Positions 22,951-28,952 of a stretch of 32,515 nucleotides of DNA are shown in pieces. Below the pieces are notes generated by a model, which was not told the origin of the DNA, searched no databases, and saw nothing but the letters and a program-made list of their open reading frames with translations. Location: NCBI GenBank assembly GCA_003156595.1, contig PMHH01000056.1:1-32515 (forward strand), written 5' to 3'. Position 1 is the first letter of the stretch. Every line of letters begins with the position of its first letter. A program made the position numbers and the translations under genes. The DNA comes from Acidimicrobiaceae bacterium (GTDB lineage: Bacteria > Actinomycetota > Acidimicrobiia > Acidimicrobiales > Palsa-688).

Positions 22951-24219
22951 GTATCCGGGCGGCTGGTCCGACACGACCACTGATGTCTGCACCAGTTTGC
23001 CGTTGTGCAGGTAGGCGATCACCGTTCGGTGACCTGGCTGGGCCTGGCAAAGCAGCTGCGTCAGGGTGCCACTGGATGTCACGGGCTCACCGTTGAACGA
23101 GGTGATGACGTCGTTGGCGTCGAGGCCCAGCCGGCTGGCGGGGCTGTCGGGCCACACCTGACCGACCAGGGCGCCCCCCGTGAGGCCGAGTTGGTGGGCG
23201 ACCGCCGAGGTGAGGTCTTGGGCGTCGTACACGCCGAGCCACGGATGGGTCACCGCTACCCTGTCGAGCAACTGCGTGGCCACCTGCTTGGCCACGTCTA
23301 CCGGCACCGCGAACGTCAGGTCCTGGTCGCTGGGGTCCGTGGCGTCGAGGCTCACCGTGATCCCCACCACCTGGCCCTGCTGATCCACGAGGGGGCCGCC
23401 AGCGGCCGAGCCGGGAATGGATGCGTTGCTCACCGTGATCAGGTTTTGCATCGCCGATCCGCTTGTCAGGCCGACTTCCGAGTCTTCGGCACTGATCGAG
23501 CCGGGGAAGACCGACCCCGGGCCGGCGGCCGTGCGGGCTCCGACCGCCAGGACCGGGTTGGCCAGCTGAAGGTCGGCGACCGAGCCGAGCGTCGGAAAGA
23601 TCTGATGCCGTCTGGGAACGGCGATGAGCGCCAGTCCGCTCGTCTGGTCATAGCCGACGATGTCCGCCTGGTATTGCTGGCCTGACAGGAATGTCACGTC
23701 GACCGCGCCGCCCCCATCCACCAGCGAGCTGTCGGTGATCACATACACCTTGCTGGTCCCCGCCATGAAGAGCACCCCTGAGCCCGACGCCTGGCCACTG
23801 GCCGTCGACACGCCGATCGACACGACCGACGGGGCGATGGCGTCGTCGACCGCGGTCCAGTCGACGGTCGAATTGGTCGCCGAGGCGAGCGACACCACTG
23901 GACCGGTCGGCATCACCGCACTGACCACGGTGGTCGGTTGCGCGAACATCCCGCTCACCATGCCGACCCCGGATGCGGCCAGGGCTCCCACCAGCCCGGC
24001 GATGATGGCCACTCCCCAGATTCGGGTGACGGGGCGAGGCGGGGCTGGCAGCAGGGTTGTTACCAGAGCAGGACCTCGCGGCCCGGACGGATCAGGGTTG
24101 TCACCGGCCCAAAGCGGCTCGCCGTCAGCGGCCTCCGAAGGGTGCCGCCACAGGCGGTCGTCGGGGGGCAACCATGCGAAGAACGGCCCTTCTTCCTCCG
24201 GACCGTCGTCGGGTTCCAC
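22948..24219 (-). CDS. HtrA-like membrane protein with PDZ domain, catalytic triad lost
   Basis: 423 aa. A cytoplasmic acidic/Pro-rich N-terminus (1-65) with the motif AWLPPDDRLWRHPSE, a membrane helix (about 68-90), an extracytoplasmic trypsin-like domain (120-320) and a PDZ domain (about 325-415, with PWLGVY, SPASRLGLDANDVITSFNG). The layout is that of HtrA/DegP. All three catalytic residues are replaced at the aligned positions: His of TNxHVV is S165 (VITDSSLV), Asp of TDLAVL is G195 (TSGLALI), and Ser of GNSGGPL is A273 (GSAAGGPL). It should therefore be a non-proteolytic binder or scaffold. GTG start at 24219, 6 bases after TAGGCT on the minus strand. Confidence 0.85.
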   Translation of the reverse strand: MEPDDGPEEEGPFFAWLPPDDRLWRHPSEAADGEPLWAGDNPDPSGPRGPALVTTLLPAPPRPVTRIWGVAIIAGLVGALAASGVGMVSGMFAQPTTVVSAVMPTGPVVSLASATNSTVDWTAVDDAIAPSVVSIGVSTASGQASGSGVLFMAGTSKVYVITDSSLVDGGGAVDVTFLSGQQYQADIVGYDQTSGLALIAVPRRHQIFPTLGSVADLQLANPVLAVGARTAAGPGSVFPGSISAEDSEVGLTSGSAMQNLITVSNASIPGSAAGGPLVDQQGQVVGITVSLDATDPSDQDLTFAVPVDVAKQVATQLLDRVAVTHPWLGVYDAQDLTSAVAHQLGLTGGALVGQVWPDSPASRLGLDANDVITSFNGEPVTSSGTLTQLLCQAQPGHRTVIAYLHNGKLVQTSVVVSDQPPGY

Positions 24220-24225
24220 GCTTCG

Positions 24226-24231
24226 AGCCTA
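24226..24231 (-). promoter_or_regulatory. Putative -10 box (TAGGCT), leaderless start of the HtrA-like gene
   Basis: On the minus strand TAGGCT ends 6 bases before the GTG at 24219, with no ribosome site. Confidence 0.45.
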
Positions 24232-24350
24232 ATGAGGCCGATCGCCAGTTGGTCATCGCCCCTAGGGGCCTCGCCATCCGGATCGGGGGTCGGTCACTCG
24301 GACTCGATGGTGTCTTGGCAGGGCTGTCCGCGGGGTTTCCCCGCCCGTCG

Positions 24351-24356
24351 TAGCAT
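24351..24356 (+). promoter_or_regulatory. Putative -10 box (TAGCAT), leaderless start of moaE
   Basis: TAGCAT ends 6 bases before the GTG at 24363, with no ribosome site. Confidence 0.4.
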
Positions 24357-24362
24357 TGGGCC

Positions 24363-24818
24363 GTGCGACAAGACGAGGTCTGGGTCGAGCTGACGGCCGA
24401 GCCGTTGTCGTTGGAGCGGGCTGCGAGCTGGGTGACCCGTCCCGACTGTGGGGCGGTGGTGGCGTTCGGGGGTACCGTGCGTGACCACGCCGACGGCCGT
24501 CCGGGGGTGTTCGAGCTGGAATACGAGGCCTACGCCGCCCAGGTTGAGCCCCGGCTGGCGGCGATCGCGGGTGAGGCCCGAGTCCGGTGGCCCGGGGTCG
24601 GCCGGCTGGCCCTTTGGCACCGCACCGGGACCCTTGCGGTCATGGAGTGTTCGGTCGTGGTAGCCGCCTCGGCCGCGCACCGGGGCGATGCGTTCGACGC
24701 CGCCCGCTTCTGCATCGATACCCTGAAGACCACGGTGCCGATTTGGAAGCGCGAACGCTGGGCGGGCGGCGAGGACTGGGGCCAGGACGGCCATGCCATC
24801 ATGGACATCGGATCATGA
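24363..24818 (+). CDS. moaE: Molybdopterin synthase catalytic subunit
   Basis: 151 aa. With MoaD-thiocarboxylate it converts cyclic pyranopterin monophosphate to molybdopterin. GAVVAFGGTVRDH (30-42) and LEYEAYAAQ (52-60) form the N-terminal core. WHRTGTLAVMECSVVVAASAAHR (from 85, in two parts) and DTLKTTVPIWKRE (119-131) carry the conserved lysines K122 and K129 of the active site. Full length. No moaD or other cofactor gene is in the window, so it is an isolated moaE. GTG start at 24363, probably leaderless. Its stop overlaps the next ATG (ATGA), which couples it to the small membrane protein before mreB. Confidence 0.93.
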   Translation: MRQDEVWVELTAEPLSLERAASWVTRPDCGAVVAFGGTVRDHADGRPGVFELEYEAYAAQVEPRLAAIAGEARVRWPGVGRLALWHRTGTLAVMECSVVVAASAAHRGDAFDAARFCIDTLKTTVPIWKRERWAGGEDWGQDGHAIMDIGS

Positions 24819-25123
24819 CGGCGTCCTCAGGAGTGGTACTCAGCAATCTGGCCTACCTGATCGGGGCGGTGATACTGGCGATCATCGGCGGGCTCGGGGT
24901 GTGGTTGCACCACCGGCAGCCGAAGTCTGTGGACGCCAACGTGGCGTCTTTCCACCGAGGCTTGCGGGCCTTGGCGCCGGATCCGCCAAGTTCCGGCCCG
25001 GCTCGCGCGCCCGCTGACAAGGGAGCGAGCGGGTCGGGCGTCCGGCCGCGACCGGCGGTGTCACGGGTCAATGTCGCTGACCACTCGGAGGGCGACGAAG
25101 GATCGGGGGCCGAGACTGGCTAG
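24815..25123 (+). CDS. Small single-pass membrane protein of unknown function
   Basis: 102 aa. One membrane helix near the N-terminus (LAYLIGAVILAIIGGLGVWL, about 11-30), then VDANVASFHRGLRALAP and a disordered Pro/Ser/Gly-rich tail ending in an acidic stretch. ATG at 24815 overlaps the moaE stop by 4 bases. Its last 53 bases overlap the start of mreB in another frame, which suggests coupled translation. I know no family for it. Its place directly upstream of mreB suggests, without proof, a link to the cell envelope or shape machinery. Confidence 0.65.
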   Translation: MTASSGVVLSNLAYLIGAVILAIIGGLGVWLHHRQPKSVDANVASFHRGLRALAPDPPSSGPARAPADKGASGSGVRPRPAVSRVNVADHSEGDEGSGAETG

Positions 25124-26108
25124 GGACCTGGCTATCGACCTCGGCACCGCGAATACTCTCGTCTATTCACGGGGCCGGGGCATCGTCCTCAACGAGCCGA
25201 CCGTCATCGCCCTCAACTCGCGGACCCAGGATGTGCTGGCGATGGGCCAGGAAGCGTGGCAGATGATCGGCCGGACCCCCGGCTACATCGTGGCCGTTCG
25301 CCCCCTGCGTAAGGGGGCCATCACCGATTTCGACATCACGCAGCGGATGATCCGGCTACTGCTGCAACGGGCCGGCGTATCACGGTTCAACCGGCCGCGG
25401 GTGCTGATTTGCGTCCCTTCCGCCATCACCGAGGTGGAGCGGCGGGCGGTGGAGGAGGCGGCCCGTGGCGCCGGCGCCAACGGCGCCTACCTCATCGAGC
25501 AGCCGATGGCGGCCGCGATCGGCGCCGGCCTGCCCATCCACGAGCCCCTCGGCAACATGGTCGTCGACGTCGGGGGCGGTACCACTGAGACGGCGGTCAT
25601 ATCGCTCGGCGGCATTGTGGCTCTCGAGGCCATCCGGGTAGGGAGCTTCGACATCGACGCCTCCATCCAGACCTACGTGCGCCGTGAGTACGGGATTGCC
25701 GTCGGGGAGCGCACGGCGGAGGAGATCAAGCTCGCCATCGGCTCGGCGTGGCCGATCGACGACTCGATCAAAGCCGAGGTCCGCGGCCGCGATCTGATGA
25801 CCGGCCTTCCCAAGACCGTGATCCTTTCCCCCGAGGAGGTCCGGGAGGCGATCGAGGAGCAGGTCGGCGCGATCGTGGACTCGGTGGTCAAGTGTCTGGG
25901 TGCGTCACCCCCCGAGCTCGCCCAGGACCTGATCACCCAAGGGATCCACCTGGTCGGAGGCGGTGGGATGTTGAGTGGGCTCGAGCAGCGGCTGCAGCAG
26001 GAGACCAGTCTCCCCGTACACCTGGTGGACGCTCCGCTGGAGTGCGTCGTGCTGGGGGCCGGCAAGTGCCTCGAAGAGTTTGACGCGGTCAAAGACCTCT
26101 TCATGTGA
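25071..26108 (+). CDS. mreB: Rod shape-determining actin-like protein MreB
   Basis: 345 aa. Actin-fold ATPase that forms membrane-bound filaments guiding lateral wall synthesis. ATP-binding motifs are phosphate-1 AIDLGTANT (21-29), phosphate-2 VVDVGGGTTE (about 164-173) and the adenosine motif VGGGGMLSGLE near the end. VRPLRKGAITDFD, CVPSAITEVERRAVEEAA and IEQPMAAAIGAGLPI are signature MreB stretches. Full length. ATG at 25071 adds about 17 basic residues before the first strand. mreC, mreD and rodA do not follow; instead a convergent gene begins, so this copy is outside the usual mre operon. Rods in many actinobacteria grow from the poles without MreB, so its presence is informative. Confidence 0.95.
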   Translation: MSLTTRRATKDRGPRLARDLAIDLGTANTLVYSRGRGIVLNEPTVIALNSRTQDVLAMGQEAWQMIGRTPGYIVAVRPLRKGAITDFDITQRMIRLLLQRAGVSRFNRPRVLICVPSAITEVERRAVEEAARGAGANGAYLIEQPMAAAIGAGLPIHEPLGNMVVDVGGGTTETAVISLGGIVALEAIRVGSFDIDASIQTYVRREYGIAVGERTAEEIKLAIGSAWPIDDSIKAEVRGRDLMTGLPKTVILSPEEVREAIEEQVGAIVDSVVKCLGASPPELAQDLITQGIHLVGGGGMLSGLEQRLQQETSLPVHLVDAPLECVVLGAGKCLEEFDAVKDLFM

Positions 26109-26111
26109 GAA

Positions 26112-26145
26112 CCTGGATCCTGCGTCGCATCCAGGCCGACGCAGG
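26112..26145 (+). repeat. Two interleaved, mutually exclusive inverted repeats just after mreB
   Basis: Stem A: CCTGGAT (26112-26118) with ATCCAGG (26129-26135). Stem B: CCTGCGTCG (26119-26127) with CGACGCAGG (26137-26145). The order is A, B, A', B' with gaps of 0, 1 and 1 bases. Both stems are perfect, but each encloses an arm of the other, so only one can form unless they make a very tight pseudoknot. It begins 3 bases after the mreB stop. No T-tract follows. Confidence 0.7.
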
Positions 26146-26259
26146 GTAAGTAGCCGACCCGGCACCGGCCGGAGGCTGCTCCGCATTCGCATGAACGGAT
26201 CAGCCTCTCGATGTGTGCCGGTCTCACCACTCGCTGTGTACAACGTCACCTGGGTCGTG

Positions 26260-27012
26260 CTAGTCGCGCTGGCTGCGGCCATCGCCTAGGTCCTCGGCGG
26301 CCTGGCGGACCTGCCAGTCCCGGTCCGAGAGGGCCCGTTCCAGCGCGGCGTCCACCTCCGGGCCATCGAAGGGAGCCAGGGCGAGCACCGCCCGCCTTCG
26401 CACGGCCGGTTTGTCTGAAGTCGCAGCGAGAATGGCGGGTAGCCCGGCCGGGTCGCCGATAGCCCCCAAAGCCGCCACCGCGGCTTCCCTGCAGAGCGGG
26501 TCGGGATGGTCGCGACCCACGCCCGCCAGCGCTCCCACGGCGGTGACTGCGGAAGGACCGATCTCGCCGAGGGCGAAGCAGCCGGCCTCTACCACCCGGG
26601 GGTCTCGGTCGGCGAGGGCTCGCAGCCCCACGGCCACGGCCGTTGGTCCCACGAACGCGGCCAGTTCGGCGGCCCGGGCCCGGACTTCAGGTTCGGGGTC
26701 GTCCATGGCGGCGGTCACATCAGTCAGGTCGAGCCTCCCCGTGCGGGCCAGGGCGCCAAGAGCGGTGGCTCTCACCGCTGCCGCGGCGTCACCCAAGGCT
26801 TGGCGGGCCCCGGCCTCGTCGCCGCGATGTCCGGCCAGAGCGGCCTCTCGCCGGCGGGCCGTCACGCCATCGGGAAGGGGCGTTGCCACTGGCCGCTCGG
26901 GCGGGTCGAGCCTTTCCGCTGGCCGCTCGGGCGGGTCGAGCCTTTCCTCTGGCCGCTCGGGCCCTGCCGGTGGTTTCCCGGGCGGCTCGGACCTGTCAGT
27001 TGCTGGCGGCAC
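26260..27012 (-). CDS. HEAT-repeat protein (PBS-lyase HEAT-like)
   Basis: 250 aa, soluble. After a charged Pro-rich N-terminus (1-45) containing the repeated unit ERLDPPERPA, residues about 50-245 form consecutive HEAT-like helical repeats of about 30 residues, each with the pattern D..P.VR..A..ALG..G: DAAAAVRATALGALA, DPEPEVRARAAELAA, DRDPRVVEAGCFALGEIG, HPDPLCREAAVAALGAIG, KPAVRRRAVLALA and DRDWQVRQAAEDLG. Such alpha-solenoids bind other proteins or, in phycobilin lyases, chromophores; here a protein-binding scaffold is most likely. GTG start at 27012, overlapping the upstream membrane-protein gene by 17 bases, so translation is coupled. It ends facing mreB. Confidence 0.82.
   Translation of the reverse strand: MPPATDRSEPPGKPPAGPERPEERLDPPERPAERLDPPERPVATPLPDGVTARRREAALAGHRGDEAGARQALGDAAAAVRATALGALARTGRLDLTDVTAAMDDPEPEVRARAAELAAFVGPTAVAVGLRALADRDPRVVEAGCFALGEIGPSAVTAVGALAGVGRDHPDPLCREAAVAALGAIGDPAGLPAILAATSDKPAVRRRAVLALAPFDGPEVDAALERALSDRDWQVRQAAEDLGDGRSQRD
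26889..26962. repeat. 30-bp tandem repeat inside the HEAT-repeat gene
   Basis: Copies start at 26889, 26919 and 26949 (the last partial, about 14 bp). The first two match at 29 of 30 bases. They encode the decapeptide ERLDPPERPA in the disordered N-terminus. This looks like recent slippage expansion and may vary in length between strains. Confidence 0.8.
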
Positions 27013-27502
27013 GGTGGATCGCCGCCGCCAGGCCCCAGATGACGACGCTGAGGGTCCCGGCCAGGACGACGCCGATGCTCACGGCGATGATCGTCAGGGC
27101 GATCACGGAGCGGGCCCGGGCGAACATGCCGGTGCGAGGGATCACGCGGACCAGCACGGTGCGCTCGACCAGCTGGTGTTTCCGGTTCTTCCCGTTAGTG
27201 GTGGCCGTGGCGGCCAGAACCGATGCGGCCGCGGCCCGGGTCGGCGAAGGGAGGGCGGTGGTCCGAGCGGGCCGCGGGGTCCCAACGGGAGCAGGCGCCT
27301 GGGCGCCGGAGGGGCCGGTCTTCTGAGTGCTCGAGCCGCGCCGAGCGCCGGGGGCCAGTGGCGTCGTAGGGGCTGAGAGTTGCGATGAGGTCGGTGCCAC
27401 GGCGGGCGCCCGGAGGGGCCCACCGGCCGGCCGCGTGTGAGGTGGCGCTACGGGCGGGGCAGGCTCACCCCACGGCGACGTCGATTCGCCGGCGAAGCTC
27501 AC
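26996..27502 (-). CDS. Pro/Ala-rich protein with a C-terminal membrane helix
   Basis: 168 aa. Residues 1-105 are disordered and rich in Pro, Ala, Thr and Ser. A basic stretch follows (KNRKHQLVERTVLVRVIPRTGMFARARS), then one strong helix (VIALTIIAVSIGVVLAGTLSVVIWGL, about 132-157, in two parts) and a short end. No signal peptide is seen; the topology suggests a cytoplasmic N-terminal region held by a near-terminal anchor. No family is recognised. GTG start at 27502; the stop overlaps the HEAT gene start by 17 bases, so the two products probably act together, the anchor possibly recruiting the HEAT scaffold to the membrane (inference). Confidence 0.65.
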   Translation of the reverse strand: MSFAGESTSPWGEPAPPVAPPHTRPAGGPLRAPAVAPTSSQLSAPTTPLAPGARRGSSTQKTGPSGAQAPAPVGTPRPARTTALPSPTRAAAASVLAATATTNGKNRKHQLVERTVLVRVIPRTGMFARARSVIALTIIAVSIGVVLAGTLSVVIWGLAAAIHRAASN

Positions 27503-27721
27503 GACAGCGCGTTCCCGCGTTTGGCCCAGAGCATGGCAGGCTGTGCCCGCTTTGCACAGCCATCCAACCGATCTCCATCGGAAAGCAGAAACGTGGCCAC
27601 GACCGCGTAGATCCTACAAGACCGGCCGGCCGGATCGAGGCAGGCGTGAGCGGGCCGCGTGCGTGAGCGAGCCGACCGGCGCAGGGCGTAGCCCGTGGGC
27701 TCAGTCGAAGAGGGCGCCCGT

Positions 27722-28945
27722 ATGAGCGGGCCCTCGTGGTCAGTTGGCCCGGTGTGGGTGCCAACGGAGAGCCAACCAGACGGCCGGTCGGTCCGGACCT
27801 GGCTCCTGGGGTTGCTGGTCGTGCTCATGTTGATAGCCGGAGGTTGGGTGGCCATCGTCAAGGGCGCTGACGGCTACTACGCCTTCTCGCCTGGCTCGGC
27901 GCCGCAGATCACCAACAGCGCCCACTGCCAGTTGGGCGCCGGCGGGTCCTACCTGCTGCTACCCGATGGGGCGCCGTGCGTCCTCATCTCCGTGCCGTCT
28001 GGCCGGGGCCACCCCGTCGCCGGCTCGCTCTACATGGTCGACGTGCTGGTCGGCCCGGCCACCCCTTACGAGTACATCCTCCAGAAGCTCCACCTCCTGC
28101 ACACCCTCAAGGACGGGACCCAGCTGTATCCCAAGGGAGAGGTCCTCGGCACTACCCCAGCGGCCCAGTTGCCGTGCCAGGACGCCCAGGAGATGACGGG
28201 CTCCACATCCGCGGCGGCCGTCGTCGCCTTGAGTCGGCTTGGCTATCCGGTCAAGGAAGACGATCTCGGTGCCGAGCTGCAAGAGGTGGCCCCAGGCACG
28301 CCGGCGGCGGCGGCTGGGTTGCAATGCAACGACCTGGTGATCGCCATAAACGGTGTCACCATTCACACCGCATCCGACCTGGTCAGCGCCGTCCACTCGG
28401 CCAAGCCGGGCCAGACGGTCCGGGTCACGGTCAGCCGCGTCGGCTCGGACGGTAAGGCCGTGACCGTGACGATCCCGGCCCGGTTGAGCGGGACGCCCGC
28501 CATCTCAGGCGAACCAGCCAACCCGCACGAGGCGTTCCTCGGCGTGGTCACGTTCACGCAGTCGACCTACTCCTTTCCCTTCGATGTCAGCATTGAAGTC
28601 GGCGACATCGGTGGACCGTCGGCCGGCTTGGCGCTGACGCTCGGACTCTTGGACATCCTCTCCAACGGTGAGCTCACCGGTGGCCACCGGGTGGCGGCCA
28701 CCGGTACCATCAGCCTCAATGGCGCCGTCGGTGACGTCGGCGGCGTCGCCCAGAAGGCGGTCGCGGTGCGCGACGCAGGGGCGCAGTTGTTCCTCGTTCC
28801 CCCGCAGGAGTACGCGGTGGCCAAGAGCGAGGCCGGATCGATGAAGATCGAAGCGGTCTCGACTCTGCAGCAGGCCCTGGCGGACCTGCAGGCCATCGGT
28901 GGCCGTATCCCGCCGGCGCAGCCGAGTCAGAATGGCGGCGGGTGA
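27722..28945 (+). CDS. PDZ domain-containing Lon-type (S16) membrane protease, YlbL family
   Basis: 407 aa. One membrane helix near the N-terminus (about 26-46, TWLLGLLVVLMLIAGGWVAI), then an extracytoplasmic region, a PDZ domain (about 180-255: ELQEVAPGTPAAAAGLQCNDLVIAING) and a C-terminal Lon protease domain (about 265-395). The Ser-Lys dyad is intact: S300 in GDIGGPSAGLAL and K345 in GGVAQKAVAVRDAGA; LNGAVGDVGG precedes the lysine as usual. Unlike Lon it has no ATPase. Proteins of this type are widespread in Gram-positives and handle membrane or secreted proteins. ATG at 27722, with GAGG further upstream. Followed 7 bp later by the sensor kinase, so an operon is likely. Confidence 0.93.
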   Translation: MSGPSWSVGPVWVPTESQPDGRSVRTWLLGLLVVLMLIAGGWVAIVKGADGYYAFSPGSAPQITNSAHCQLGAGGSYLLLPDGAPCVLISVPSGRGHPVAGSLYMVDVLVGPATPYEYILQKLHLLHTLKDGTQLYPKGEVLGTTPAAQLPCQDAQEMTGSTSAAAVVALSRLGYPVKEDDLGAELQEVAPGTPAAAAGLQCNDLVIAINGVTIHTASDLVSAVHSAKPGQTVRVTVSRVGSDGKAVTVTIPARLSGTPAISGEPANPHEAFLGVVTFTQSTYSFPFDVSIEVGDIGGPSAGLALTLGLLDILSNGELTGGHRVAATGTISLNGAVGDVGGVAQKAVAVRDAGAQLFLVPPQEYAVAKSEAGSMKIEAVSTLQQALADLQAIGGRIPPAQPSQNGGG

Positions 28946-28952
28946 CCCGCTA

